Assembly: GCA_934045075.1 (NCBI GenBank) | Contig: OW203724.1 | Span: 186,001 to 250,000, forward strand | Direction of reading: 5' to 3' | Source: Yponomeuta sedellus | Lineage: Eukaryota > Arthropoda > Insecta > Lepidoptera > Yponomeutidae | DNA: 64,000 bases | Part shown: piece after piece, positions 10,583 through 22,644 of the stretch | How the letters are laid out: the number at the start of each line of letters is the position of its first letter | Numbering within the stretch: position 1 is the stretch's first letter | Made by a program: the position numbers and the translations under genes | Notes under the pieces: generated by a model | What the model saw: the letters and a program-made list of their open reading frames with translations, nothing else | Databases searched by the model: none | What the model was told of the DNA's origin: nothing

Positions 10583-11790
10583 CATTTATTTAATTAAAAG
10601 ATAAAAAATAATAACATAATAAACAAAGACTAAATACAGCTAGTAATGAAAAAATACAAGTAAATGTTATTCACACAATATGGAAATTTTGGAATATTGT
10701 TTTCGGAGATAATAATTTTCAGATTATGGCCACCCAAGCATAAAATTGGTTTTAGCTTTTAGTGTTTTTGACAGTTGTGACTTGACTGGCTGCTTGTATA
10801 AATTGGGCTCCAAAATAAGGAGAGGAATTTTATAGCTTGAAGCATCTGGTGATTGACGGAGGTCTGGTCCTCCATTGTGAGCAGACTTGGCTCAGATGGC
10901 GTCAAAGCAGCCCATTTAAATCATATTTGGTAGCAGCAGGGACCCTGTAAGTAAATACTTGTATGGAAAGCTGTGTGTAGAACCTTGTGCAATTCAGGTT
11001 AGGTCATCTCTCATATTCGTGGCTATTTTCAGGAAATATCAGACTCGTGCAAAAGGGGAAAGGAGGGATTACAAGCGTCGAGACAATCCTTAGTTGCTAA
11101 ATGTCTGCGGTAACATTAATCCTGATTTAATAATTGCCTGCCATATGCTTACGCCATTTGCAATCTTCTAATAGAAGCAATTTTCTTCCTTTCAGCTGGA
11201 TAGGGTTTATTCATTTTTATAGCTTTTAGTGTTTTTTTTACTTTTGGAGATTTCGTTCGGGGCAGTGTTCTCTTTTCGCTGTCGAGAAACAGCTGCTATT
11301 TTTGGCTGCCGGATTGACTTTACATGAAAGTTTCTTCTTGGCAAAGTCTGTGAAACAATTTAAATTATAAAGTAGGGAATTAGGAATTAGGAGGTAATAA
11401 ATATAATTATTGAAATTGATGGCAATCTGATTTTTAGTAGGGACTAACAACTTTAGACAGTGTAACTTGTGAACCGATAAAAACCACTTTCTGTAGCGAC
11501 CCCGCTCTGCTCTGAGCTTTTCAAAATTTAATTAAGTAATTGTCTGGGTTTGGATACTAAGGTTTCACAATTATACTATTGCCACCTAATATTAATTAGT
11601 AAATTAACGTTAGGTAATAAAGATTGTGCTGAATACTAACCGTTTTCTTTCATCTCTTTATATTAAGTTCCTGATAGCTCAAAACTTCCAGACAATCTTC
11701 AGATTTTTGGTAGCTCCGGCCACATTTTCAGTCTTAACATTTCTGTTCTGTCGACTACTGTTTCCTCACTACCGGGCAGGAAGTAGTTAT
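10583..11790. other. no gene recognised
   Basis: AT-rich non-coding sequence between the MITE and the next gypsy piece. Short frames here (for example 11238-11450 on the minus strand) show no family features. Part of it may be LTR sequence belonging to the primer binding site at 11795. Confidence 0.5.
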
Positions 11791-11794
11791 GTCG

Positions 11795-11812
11795 CAGTGG
11801 CGCCCAACGTGG
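11795..11812 (+). other. retroelement primer binding site (tRNA-Lys type)
   Basis: TGGCGCCCAACGTGGGGC is the known 18-nt complement of the 3' end of tRNA-Lys(CUU) used by several retroviruses and gypsy elements. It follows TTATGTCGCAG, so an LTR should end just upstream. No intact gag follows: pol linker sequence starts almost at once, implying a deletion. Confidence 0.55.
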
Positions 11813-11814
11813 GG

Positions 11815-12262
11815 CTATTGAGTCAGAAGAATCAGCGGAATAGATGTGTGCTGATTGAAGATACACCTGGCAGTGCAGCCAGTCAGAAATTGCTGACAGC
11901 AAGAACTCTCGTCTATGGAGGCAAGACCGCTGTAGTAAGGGTTGTGAATATAGGCGATCGTGAGATTACCCTTAGCAAAGGTGACGTTATTGGAAGGTGT
12001 GAGGAAGCCGTTTGGATGAGAAACTGCCAATCATCTCCAAGCTCAAACACATCGAATATCATTATAGTCACTAAGCTCCTTGAGGATTCTAAAAGTAATC
12101 TGACCTATTCGCAAAGCATCAAACCTAAGAGGTTGCTACTGAGCTTTAGAGATATCTTCTCTGACGAAGGAAATCCTGGAAGAACATCGTTAGTTCAGCA
12201 CAATCGACACAGGACAGGAGCAACCTATTCGTCAGCGAGCAAGGCGCATACCGATTTCCAAA
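11815..12262 (+). pseudogene. Ty3/gypsy protease-RT linker fragment
   Basis: The frame reads LLTARTLVYGGKTAVVRVVNIGDREITLSKGDVIGRCEEAVWM, followed by LLLSFRDIFSDEGNPGRTSLVQH. This is the conserved stretch of gypsy Pol between protease and RT, ending with the usual lead into RT (FxDIF...GxTxxxxHxI). It belongs to the same element as 9518-9871 by strand and order. It is fused in frame to a LINE at about 12262, creating a chimeric frame that is not a natural protein. Confidence 0.75.
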
Positions 12263-13345
12263 GAAAACGGAGTACCACAAGTAGCGTGTTAGGACCGCTA
12301 CTTTTTATTATTTATATAAATGACCTGCCTAAATGTATAAACTACCCCATGAGCCTTTTTGCCGACGATAGTGCTGTAGTTATTGAAGATAGAGATACAG
12401 AGTTATATGTAAATGACATCAATACGGCTTTAGATAACGTAATTACTTGGCTTCTACATAATAACCTGAAAATTTACTTGAGTAAAACTATTAATATACA
12501 GTTTAGTCAAAGAAATAAAATATTAGAAAATCTAACAGTTCAATATGAAGGCGAATGCATCAAACATTCTGAGACTACAAAGTTCCTAGGGCTAATAATC
12601 GATAGTAAACTTACATGGAAGCTACAAATTGAAGATTTAGCGAAAAGAGTGAGTAGCTCCGCATATGCTCTTTACAAACTCTCTCATAGTGTCAACCCAG
12701 AAACCGTACTACTAGCCTATCATGGTTTAGTAGAATCCGTGCTTAGGTATGGAATAATCTTCTGGGGAAATTCAACGGACAAGCACGTCATATTTAAAGC
12801 CCAGAAACGGTGCTTAAGATCAATGTGTGGTCTAAGGACAACAGATAGCTGCAAGCCTTTCTTTAAAAAACTCCGAGTACTAACTTTACCATAGTTATAT
12901 ATATATGAGATAGCAATTTTTGTTAAAACAAACCAGGGTCGATTTGAACGTGCATGCGATGTAAATGGACGTAATCAACGAGATAACACACGACTTTCTC
13001 TAAATTTGGCTCACACGGCACTTATGAGCAAAAGTGTATTTTGTATGGCGCCAAAAATATTTAATAAAATTCCATTGTCAATCAAACATCTAAAATTAAG
13101 TATATTTAAGAAAAATCTCAAGAATCTACTAATAGACAAATGTTATTATACAATCAATGAATTTCTTGCTGACAAATTGTAAATTTAATGTAACCATATC
13201 ATTTTGACATGTAATGTATTCTGTATTCACATTACCCTTATCAATTACTGTAACATAATTTGACATTAATGTATTATTTATTATTTGAAACGCACATTGC
13301 AATAAGATTGACCTTAATTTTTTTTTTACGACCTACTTAAGATGT
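12263..13345 (+). pseudogene. 5'-truncated Jockey-like LINE inside gypsy
   Basis: The frame starts within RT at SSVLGPLLFIIYINDLP and contains the active site LFADDSA, then TTKFLGLIIDSKLTW and the C-terminal motif VLRYGIIFWGNS. It stops at 12892, and decayed C-terminal sequence (LAHTALMSKSVFCMAPKIFNKIP) continues to about 13180. The 3' UTR goes to about 13345. The insertion separates the gypsy linker from the gypsy RT at 13480. The missing endonuclease and early RT fit target-primed reverse transcription with 5' truncation. Confidence 0.8.
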
Positions 13346-13479
13346 ACCTGCATAAGATATAGACTACTTACTGTTATTATTTGAATTAAGATAAGCTCAA
13401 CATTTGTATGCCGAAATGGCAAAACACGAAGATCTTTATTATTTTGTACCATCTGCATGTTTGTAACACTCGTGTTTAT

Positions 13480-13735
13480 ACAAATAAGTCGAATTGAATT
13501 GAAAAGGAGGTACTTGTTGGAAGACATGAAGAGAAAAAGGATTATAGAACCTTCTGCTAGCCCATGGTGTTCTCCCGTTGTGTTGGTAAAGAAGAAAGAT
13601 GGTAGCACAAGGTTCTGTGTAGACTATCGACGGCTTAATGATGTGACGAAAAAGGATAGTTATTCACTACCACGAATAGACGATACCCTTGACACATTGA
13701 GTGGTATGAAATGGTTTTCGACGTTATCCAGATCC
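13480..13735 (+). pseudogene. Ty3/gypsy RT N-terminal fragment
   Basis: The sequence reads LLEDMKRKRIIEPSASPWCSPVVLVKKKDGSTRFCVDYRRLNDVTKKDSYSLPRIDDTLDTLSGMKWFSTL, the classic gypsy RT opening (fingers, then PSxSPWxSPVVLVKKKDG and FCVDYRxLN). It breaks off just before the first catalytic Asp motif, where another LINE begins. It continues the plus-strand gypsy element interrupted at 12262. Confidence 0.85.
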
Positions 13736-16137
13736 AGAGCTTTAGCCCGTAACAATAGGGTGTCATTAGAAATGCTGAGGGCTGGTGAAGGCAGACTAAA
13801 GCAGCCATAAAGCTTTTCATAAAGCAGACTATACACAGATACAGCAAGAACTAAAAGCTATTGATTGGGATGTGTGTCTTAGTAAGTGTAACGACGTCAA
13901 TCATATGGTAGCTATCTTTTATGAGTCAACAAATCAAATAATTGAAGTTCACGTACCTAAAAGAAAACGTCGACCTCAAGCTTACCCACAGTGGTTTACA
14001 AAAGATTTAATTCTGCTTCTTAAAGAGAAAGAAAAACTTAGGACTAAATACCGCAAGTACAAAAATCTTCGTGACCGCCTAGAATATGAAACTCTGCGAG
14101 CATGATGTGGCAAGCTGTTTGGCAAGTGTCATAGTGACTATATCAAAAACATTGAAAGCAGCATGAAGGATAACTCTAAATTATTCTGGAGCTTTATAAA
14201 AAACCAAAAAAAATCTACTTCTAACATACCTTCTGAAATGAAATAAGATAACGTAACAGTCAGTACTGGCAGTGGGATTGCTGGCAAATTTGCCACTCAT
14301 TTCCAATCAACAATCAGCTCTGCTTCTAATACCACTGTGGACGTTGCTCCAGCACCAGTTTCTCCTTCTGTTAGTAATCTTTCATCAGTTATGCTTGATG
14401 AAAGAACAATACCCAGGCACATGAAAATAATAAATATCAATAAAGGTCCCGGTCCTGAGTGTATCCCTCCTATTTTTGTCAAAAGATATTCCTCTGCATT
14501 ATCATATCCCCTTTAAGAAATATTTAACAGATCCCTAACAACTGGAATTTTAACTGATGAATGGAAGAAAGCTCGTATAGTCCCTGTCCATGAAAAAGGC
14601 ACCACGACCTATATTCAAAACGATAGACCCATCTCAATTTTAACTTGCTTTTCCAAGTTATTTGAATCGGTCGTGAAACCAATTGTAACTGCCCAAACTC
14701 AACACTTAATTAGCATAAGGCAGCACGGTTTCCGGGAAAGACATTCAACTGTTACGAATCTCGCTGCTTATGTCTCTCACTTAATGAAAAGCGTAGATAG
14801 TGGTCGCCAAACTGATTCAGTCTAAACAGACTTCAGTGTTGCATTCGATAAAGTAAGTCATGGTATTCTGTTGAAAGAACTTCGCGAACAGTATGGTTTT
14901 AGCGGACCAATTCTTGCATGGTTTGAATCTTATTTGCGGAATCGCTCCCAATCAGTTGTAGTTCATGGATATGACTCTGACTCCTATATAGCTTCTTCCG
15001 GAGTTCCTCAGCGTTCCTTGCTGGGTCCGGTCCTTTTCGTCCTTTTTGTCAACGATATAGTGTCATGCATCTAACACAGCAGCTGCTCATTGTACGCGGA
15101 TGATATGAAGATATTTAGGGAAGTCATAGATTCTTCCGACGTAGTAAAATTACAGTCTGACTTAGACAGAGTGGTGATGTGGTATTCCATTAATCGCATG
15201 AAGATGAATGCCATTTAGTGCCAGCATATAAGTTTTACTAAAAAGAAAAATTCAGTCCATTCCGAATACTTTATCAACGGAGAGCAGGTTGTTCGGGTTA
15301 GTAAGGTTCGTGACCTAGGTGTAATCCTGGACTCGACTCTCAGTTTCGTTCCACATATCGACTATATTATCGGAGAGCGGCTAAGTTACTGGGATACATT
15401 AAACGCTCTACAAAGGATTTCAGAAATGCTGGCACCAAAATTGCCATTTTTAATGCCCTAGTCCGTAGCATATTAGAATATGGAGCAGTTATCTGGAATC
15501 CTCTTTATGCCACCCACTCCACACGCATAGAATCGATCCAGCGAGCTTTCACAAGGCATCTTGCGTTTGTGACTCCGAGAATCAGTCATAGATCCTCATA
15601 CGACGCCCGACTGAAGCATTTTAACATGTTACACCTTTGGAAGCGTAGACAGATGCATGATTTAATATTCCTGAGGAAAATTATTATTGGCCGAGCGATT
15701 TGTGAAGATTTACTTGAAAGTATCGATTTTAATGTTCCGAGACCCAACTCCCGACTAAAACATCGGCCATTTTCTCCTTGCCCATCTGTAGAACTAACGT
15801 AGGCTTCAATGCACCATTAAATAGGATGCTCCGAACTTATAACGAGTGCTGGAGTAAATACAATTAGGATATTTTTCAAGACAGCCTTGGCACTTTTAAG
15901 TCTAAATTAATTTCTAATATCTAAAAATTCTTATCTTACGTGGTAATAACATCTATATTATCACCGTATTGTAATATTACATTTCTAGTTGTCTGCGTAT
16001 AACAAAGTCTAAAAATGCTGTGTATACCTTTGATTGGCATAATCGCTAGCCCTAAGTCACTTTTAGTATAAGCTTCATCATGTTTGCGTGCTTGCTGTTG
16101 GTGTACCTAATGAATAAAATAAATAAAATAAAATAGA
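13736..16137 (+). pseudogene. Jockey-like LINE ORF2, long but broken
   Basis: The order is: linker after the endonuclease (VHVPKRKRRPQAYPQWFTKDL at 13940), NSKLFWSFIKN, RT start (KGPGPECIPPIF at 14440), FRERHSTVTNL, TDFSVAFDKV, GVPQRSLLGPVLFVLFVNDI, active site LYADDMK near 15095, DLGVILDSTLSF, and the C-terminal tail to about 15800. At least five stops or frameshifts interrupt it, for example near 14105, 14515, 14825 and 15074. The 3' end has AATAAAATAAATAAAATAAAATAG-like repeats ending at 16137, typical of LINE tails. Its 5' end is joined to gypsy RT, so it inserted there. Confidence 0.85.
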
Positions 16138-16149
16138 GGCATTGTAGCT

Positions 16150-16620
16150 AGCAAGTTATGCCCTGCTTTCAACAAGTGCTGGAGGAGTGGCACCTAAACC
16201 CTAAAGACTGGGGTATGGCCGTCATTTTGATATCAACTCTTGCATGTACCCACTGCTGGGGCACGGGTCGCTTCCTGCATTGCAGGAAGATTAGGCCATA
16301 CTCCACCATGGGGACCAAGTCCGGGTTGATGAAGGATTGTAAGACAGTGGCGCGCCTTACTGTCAGAAGTTATCAAGCCGCCCATGAGGCCTCTGACATG
16401 GCTTAACGACTGCCATTACATGACGGCCGGCACCAACGGCTTAACGTGCCTTGCGAAGCACGAAAACGCTCGGAAAAATGGCACTAGCGGTAGTCACGGG
16501 ACGGTTACCCATCCTGCACCTTATCGCGCCTGTTGTTGCTTAACTCAAGTGATTGATTCCAATCACTCAGTTCGACTAGGGAACGAGTGGAAGAGCTGGT
16601 AAAGGATGTCCCAGGCGGAT
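16150..16620 (+). repeat. dispersed repeat R, copy with full length
   Basis: Contains TTCCTGCATTGCAGGAAG, GGCCATACTCCACCATGGGG, AAGACAGTGGCG, GGCTTAACGACTGCCATTA and CACTAGCGGTAGTCACGGGAC in fixed order. The same order is seen at 31735-32110 (plus) and 49095-49420 (minus), with a fragment at 3160-3236. The segment has open frames but no conserved protein. It is common-looking lepidopteran repeat DNA of uncertain class. Confidence 0.7.
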
Positions 16621-17256
16621 ATAAATTAACCAAATAGGGAATGTATTAGCAAACTGGAAGATAAAAAGTATCCGGAACCGGCGTGCATGCATGCTTATGA
16701 ACGTTGATAAAGCGAATGTGATCAGTCAGGATCGTGGCAAATGGCAGTCCCTGGACTATGCCTACCCCTTGCTGTCCACCATTTTGATATTTGATTCCTT
16801 GCATCATGGTCCTATATAGAATACCCGAAAGATATTATAAAGGAGACGGATACACTTTCATACATTCTTGGACCCGGGTGTAAAAAGGTGAAAGAGATGT
16901 CAATTTAGAGCTTATATAATTATTAACAAACTATCTCGGAAAATTCTGCGGATTTTGGCAATCTGAGAGCAGAGCTATAAGAGATTTAGTAAAAGTGAGG
17001 CTATGCAATAGCTGACAATGAAACTTATACTAATCTTATCCGTGTCCGTACAAGTTAAGCAAGATCGTAAGTCCGTAGAAAGAAAGCACTGGTCGGAGAA
17101 TTATAATAACAAAAACAACAGGAAACATAGGTACTCAAAACGCACTAAACGATACGAGAAGACGAGTGATCATAGATTGATTCAGGAAGCTGTCACGCCT
17201 ATCACTGTTAGCACAGACCAATGTTTTTCTTGGCACAGACACATATTAAAAATACA
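16621..17256. other. no gene recognised
   Basis: A basic 80-residue frame (17018-17260, plus) opens with a hydrophobic stretch and then Lys/Arg/Asn-rich sequence. It has no recognisable motif and is probably chance. Confidence 0.4.
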
Positions 17257-17561
17257 GTGAGGGATTTTCTTTTTAAATACTTTCCTAGTCGCTGGATAGA
17301 TGGCGCCGAACTTGGTAAGTTACTGCGAGGTAGGGAATACCACATAATTTTTTATTATCTCTCTTAGATTTTTGTTGAAATAAAATTACAAGGAAAAGAA
17401 ACCAAAACAACAATATTTTGTCGATCAATGTTTATCAATCGTCTCAAATCGTAAGACACGTAGTACTACGGCTAGTAACGTAGTCAGTTCAGCGCCATCT
17501 ACACATTTCTTGACAACTACTTTTTTTTCTTAATACTCAAAAAGAAAATCTCTCGTTGACA
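17257..17561. mobile_element. degenerate MITE with about 28-bp inverted ends
   Basis: The left end CAGTGAGGGATTTTCTTTTT and the right end, which in reverse complement reads CAACGAGAGATTTTCTTTTT, match at about 21 of 28 positions. The 305-bp interior is AT-rich and non-coding. Confidence 0.55.
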
Positions 17562-17972
17562 AACACGGGTCGATCTGTAAACGAGAGTCAATTTAAAGAT
17601 ATTTTATTTTCATCAAATTTTATTATGATTTTTTTAAACTGTTGAAATTAAGTATATTATAATGTATTTATTTAATTTGATTGAATCAATCAGCTGGTGC
17701 AGTGTTTTTTATTTAATACATGCAGACTAATCGATTAAAGTAATCGGTATCCTATTTTATTAGGGACATAAACTTATTTTTAAGATGTCTCGTCTTCCAG
17801 ATTGTGAATTGAGCTAATTTTTTATATTTTAAAATAGAAAAATATAACGCTTCTAGATTATTGACTAACCGTTATTGCTAATTTACACGTGTGACCTAAT
17901 TACGTAGTCGATATGCGAAGGCGCAAGTCGCACCCCTACATTTCCCTTGAAAAGAACATTCATGTTTATTTA

Positions 17973-18131
17973 AAAAACCTATTTAGAGGCTAAAAATTTC
18001 ACCCATGCCAGGATTCGAACCCGCAACCTCTGGCTATCCGTGCCAGCGCTCTACCAATTGAGCCAATGGGCGACTCACCGGCATCAGTGAAATTTCGAAC
18101 CTCTTTACACTATTCTCTGTATTACGTACAG
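17973..18131 (-). repeat. SINE-A copy 3 with upstream extension
   Basis: Minus-strand SINE-A flanked by the 11-bp duplication ATGTTTATTTA at 17962-17972 and 18132-18142. Unlike copy 1, it includes the extra sequence 5' of the tRNA-like part (GTAATACAGAGAATAGTG...GAAATTTCACTGATGCCGG). The duplication shows that this extension is part of the mobile unit. Confidence 0.85.
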
Positions 18132-18142
18132 ATGTTTATTTA

Positions 18143-18474
18143 TTTATTGATAATAGACGCATAAATCGTATTAGGCGACCCGTAAATGTTTAGTGTATGG
18201 GACATTATTTTTACACATTATCAAAAATTCCATGAAGGAAAAAACTTTAGAAAATTAACATAATAAATAACACTGATTGTCGCCCAGAATGTCCCTTACA
18301 GAAATTAATACTTCTGCAGTCGATATCTTTGACCACTATTTGGCTTAGCCTGTGACTTCGTAAATGTCCTCAATCAACCAGTCCGTATTCGTATATAGCT
18401 TCTCCCTACAAAACTGCACTGCACTCAACTAATAAGTACCGATATAACGTAATATAATTGTTTTTATTTTTCAG
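18143..18474. other. receptor intron sequence, no other gene
   Basis: Non-coding AT-rich DNA ending in the pyrimidine tract and acceptor TTTTTATTTTTCAG before exon 2. Confidence 0.6.
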
Positions 18475-18772
18475 ACGGCAACTTCGCAATTAATGTACCG
18501 GTCTGGCCAGATGTGAATGACTCTAGCTTACTTGCCAAAGTAATCTCATTAATCTGGGACCTTATTTATTTCTTGCTATTTTTCAAGACAGTGGGCATGT
18601 ACAACATGGTCGTAGCAATGACCATCTGCCTGGCATATCAATTCAGGAACGTGCAGAGTTATTTCTCCAGCTTGAACCAGATCTTCGAGAAAGATTTAGA
18701 TCAGACTGCTAAGGAGGAGATGTACGAAAAGTCTATAAGGATTGGGCTCAAATTGCACGCTAAGACATTAAG
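18475..18772 (+). CDS. odorant receptor-like gene, exon 2
   Basis: It starts after TTTTTCAG and, using the one base left over from exon 1, reads DGNFAINVPVWPDVNDSSLLAKVISLIWDLIYFLLFFKTVGMYNMVVAM and on to IGLKLHAKTLR. One long hydrophobic helix lies in the middle, with an extracellular-loop-like start and a charged region before the exon end, as in lepidopteran odorant receptors. The natural frame hits a stop at 18781, so a splice is needed before it. The best donor is AAG followed by GCAAGC, a GC-AG intron. That donor leaves phase 2, exactly what exon 3 at 30841 requires. No usual GT donor of this phase is seen nearby. Confidence 0.75.
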
Positions 18773-18959
18773 GCAAGCATAATTGGATCTAGTTAAATTG
18801 AATTTTTGTTTTATTGTTATGTCTAGTGTGGAGGAGCGGAGCTTCCTGGTACAGGTATTTCCATACTTCAAAGGAAGTTCTTGCCCAGTCATGTTGATGT
18901 AAACTTTTTGTAAAGTAAATAAACGAAATAAATTTAATTTTCGCTATCAATTTTCTTTT

Positions 18960-19745
18960 TGTGAGAAAACTGAATTTTGATATGTTAGATAAATAGATAG
19001 ATAGATAAAACATTTATTTAACGACACAATACTAAAAACACAATGTAAAAACAAACAACATAAAACATAACATATTCACAGATAAACATATTCTCAAATA
19101 TTTGGCGAACACAAAAACAAAAGATAAAAGTTACTTTTGATTTCATTTTGAAGACATGGTTTAAAGTATTGAGCCCCTAAAATGGCCCCGACTCAGCATG
19201 TGTTGCAGGAGCACCGAGATACTACCTGCAACGCTGATATTCTGTCGCGGCCAGTCGTGTTTGTGAAGGAACAACAATTATGGACTTTAATTATAAAATG
19301 GGTGCCCAATAATATCAGTGTGAGGGGTTTAGTGTAGTGTGTTGTGTTTTTGTGTGTGGTATGTGAACAAAAAGTAAAGTAAATGAAGAAAACGGTGTAT
19401 AAATAATAATAAATACATGAAAGTGAGGTGACTCATGGACGGTGTTTGGCCGGTGATATCTGCGCCATTTCCGCCGAGAACCATCTACTCACCACGAATA
19501 GTGGTAGAAGGAACAGCACAGGTAGGTACGCACGAAATTGTGTAAGAAGTTGATTTTTGTACCTGCAGCAGATGTTCTTTATAACATTTTTTGAAATGGA
19601 ATCTATTTTTACAGATACGAAAAGGGGGTGGAATATTATTCCAGCACTTTGTTGCTGCGTACCTGAAACTGCCCCGGAAAGCCGCTGTTTTATGTATCGG
19701 CAAACTGAGTGGCACAGAAGCCCCTCTCACCCCTTCTGCGTGACG
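18960..19745 (-). pseudogene. LINE C-terminus and 3' UTR
   Basis: On the minus strand the frame near 19485-19720 reads LSLPIHKTAAFRGSFRYAATKCWNNIPPPFRI, followed by FHFKKCYKEHLL. This fits the terminal part of a Jockey-like ORF2 (SFRYxAxxLWNxIPxxIR type). The 3' end is marked by the simple TAGATAGATAGATAAA repeat near 18990-19005. RT and endonuclease are missing. Confidence 0.6.
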
Positions 19746-20119
19746 TGATTGTCTCCAGGTGAGTTTGTTTAGTAAATAAGAAGGCTCCTGTTTTTTGATA
19801 ATTCAAAATAACATTGTAGCTAGCTGAAGTTTTTGTCTTGCATCCATTTTCAGCATGTTCGCGCCATTAAGGAAGGGAGTTACATATGTACGAGGCGGAA
19901 TATAAAAACAGTAACGAGCACAGGCGTTCTGCACTCTTTGGACCAGATTTTGGGTATTTTAAGTAAACGGGCCATACACGGCCGCGCAGTAGCCAAGTTT
20001 AGATAATACTAGTTTCACATAGCCTTATACGTAAAGAAGGACGAATTAGACTACGTATGCGGTAAAGCATCTTTAATCGGTAAAAACAATTTCTGACCAC
20101 TACTTGAATATGTTTAGGT

Positions 20120-21075
20120 GAACTATCTTTGCTACAAAGATTACACACAGAGAGTGTCGAAGTTGGCTTAGAAATGAACCTTGAAAAAACCAAAATCATG
20201 ACCAATGGTGCACAGACAACAATAAAAATAGACAACAAAGTTGTTGAATATGTTGATGAATATATTTATCTTGGCACACTCATTTCCTTCAAAAACATCG
20301 ACAGGGAGGAAATAGAACGTCGAATTATAATAACTTGGAGAAAGTTTTGGGCAATGAAAGACATTCTAAAAAGTAACCTGCCACTAAGACTAAAAACAAA
20401 AATATTAGATACATGCTTGCTCCTTACATTAACATACGGTTGTGCCACATGGACTCTTACAGAACAAAACGCGAAAAGAATAACTCTATGTCAAAAAGCT
20501 ATGGAACGCAGTATTTGAAATTTAAATTACAACACAAAATCAAAAGCACTGAAATACGTAAGAGGACCAGGATTAAGGACGCCTTAGAACATGTTCGAAA
20601 GATGAAATGGAAATGGGCCGGCCATGTGGCCAGAATGCCTTCTTCGCGCTGGACCAAATCCGTAACAGAGTGGATAGGCCCAGAAGACGGAAAGCGCCAC
20701 AGAGGACGGCCATGTAAACGTTGGTCTGACGACATAACAAGGATTGCCGGGACTAACTGGATACAGATTGCTCAAGATAGAGATGCGTGGTTGAACTTGG
20801 AGGAGGCCTTCACTCTACCAGGGGTTCTTCTAATATGATTAATTTTCATAATTCATAATTTTTAATGATTTTAACATAATTCACAGATTTTAATACGTAT
20901 CTGATTCGGATTAATTGTAAATAGATAGATAAATATATTGACTTATTATATTCATTGCATGTAGAATCAAATTATCAATTCATTTACTTGCATGCAAAAA
21001 ATATATATATATAAAAAAAAAAAAATGTTTGTAAATTATGTATAACGTCTCTTGGAAGAACAATAAAAGGCTTTT
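20120..21075 (+). pseudogene. RTE-like LINE, 5'-truncated, one frameshift
   Basis: The first frame (20129-20515) begins after the RT active site with VGLEMNLEKTKIMTNG, then YIYLGTLISF, then YGCATWTLTEQNAKRI and a stop at 20516. A shifted frame then continues as RKRTRIKDALEHVRKMKWKWAGHVARM, then WTEWIGPEDGKRHRGRPCKRWSDD to a stop at 20836. Together these are the usual C-terminal half of an RTE-clade ORF2. The single break near 20505 looks like a small indel. The 3' UTR may extend to the AATAAAAGG and TTTATTTA repeats near 21060-21090. Confidence 0.8.
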
Positions 21076-21099
21076 TATTTATTTATTTACTTACTTGAA

Positions 21100-22615
21100 T
21101 ATGGCGCTCAAAATGTAGTTCACCGTCCATCAGAATGCCCAGATTACGAGCCTCCGTAACTCGCCAATCTTTTTATTCCTTACATGTTTATTAATATTCA
21201 ATTGTGCAAATTTTTTGATTTGGTTTTTTGGAACCTAAGAACATATATTTCGATTTTACTGGATTTAGTACGAGACAGTTCCTTTCGGCCCATACTGAGA
21301 TTCTACCTAAATCTTCAATCAGACCAGATACACAATTATCAGTCTCTTGCGTAAGAATTTTTGTGTTAACTTGTAAGTCGTCTGCGTATAAATGATACTG
21401 ACAATTCTTTATTGAGTCTTTTATGTCTGCAGTATATATTATAAATAGTAAGGGCCCCGTATAGACCCATGGGGAATTCTGCGATCCATAAGCTTGTCTT
21501 GGGATACGCTCATGGAGCCGTCTGATTTCTGTAAGACCACTCTTTGTCGGCGATTTGTCAAATAGCTTTTGAACCACATGATAGCACATGTACCAAAACC
21601 GTAGTAGGACAACTTGGATAGTAGAAGGTTTTTTTAATAGAATCGAACGCACGTGAGAAGTCTAATAACGTAAGAATACTGTCACTACCTGTGTCTTGTG
21701 CACCTAAAATATTGTCTACAACGTCAAGTAGTGCAGTTGCTGTACTGTGACTTTTTCTAAAACCTGACTGTATTTTTGGAAGGATACTGTTTTCCTCGCA
21801 ATACCGAATCACCTGATCATAGATTGCCTTTTCAAGGATCTTAGAAACTATAGATCTTAGGAACTAATAGGTCGCAGATCGGAAATTTGAGTTGGGTTGG
21901 ATATTTTAGCAATCGGGCGAACTATCGCTGTCTTCCAACAGTCAGGAAAGGTTGAGGATGCAATAGACTTATTTACGATTTCTATAATGGTCGTTAGGGA
22001 GTGAAGCAGTGTTGCGATAATCATATCCAAGCTTATACCGTCAATACCTTGCGCATTTGACGACAAAGACAAAATAGCCTTTGAAATTACGGTTTCGTTT
22101 ACTGGTTTTAATAGGAGTGTTGCATTTGGGCGCCTATTGCATTCATAATACGCTAGTATTGAGGAGCTGCAAATGTTGCTGCCAGGAATATTTAAAAAAT
22201 AATTATTAATTTTATCTGGGTCATCGAAGTGGTCTGGTGTGAGATTCTTCGCATGGGATTGAGGGAGATCTGTTTCCTTGAGAGATTTCCATAATTTTTC
22301 GATTATTAATATCACAGTTAACGTGGTTCTCAAAAAAACAGCGCTTCTCTTGATACAAACTCACATTTAACCAGATGCTTTAGATCTTTGTATTCCTGTT
22401 TATGTATGTCACTTTTACTTTTGGAAAACCTGACACCAGCCCGGTCGCGTAACTGCATCATGTATCTGACATTAGTAGTGAGCCAAGGCTTCTATTTCTC
22501 CCTAATCACGATTGTATGCAATGGCGCGTGCTTGTCGAATATAGCTATTATTAATTTGGTGAACTTGTTCAAGATTTCGTTCACGTCCGGGGAACATGAC
22601 AGAATTGATTAATGC
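21100..22615 (-). pseudogene. Jockey-like LINE ORF2 fragment, minus strand
   Basis: In minus order it starts with the endonuclease-RT linker (REKPWLTTNVRYMMQLRDRAG near 22500), then FWKSLKE-type linker, then NAQGIDGISLDMI, ISDLRPISS, IQSGFRKSHSTATALLDV, TLLDFSRAFDSI, then GPLLFIIYTADIK and the active site LYADDLQ near 21390, ending near 21190 with LVLNPVKSKYMFLGSKK. At least three frame breaks occur, near 21855, 21640 and 21540. The C-terminal end after the thumb is missing or decayed. Confidence 0.85.
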
Positions 22616-22644
22616 TAATTCTAAATTAAAGTTATGAATATACT

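Noticed and set aside
11750..11800. A shared LTR end between 11755 and 34485
   Set aside because: The 29-bp similarity (about 23 matches) is explained at 34485 by gypsy Pol coding sequence on the minus strand, so it is not good evidence of an LTR.
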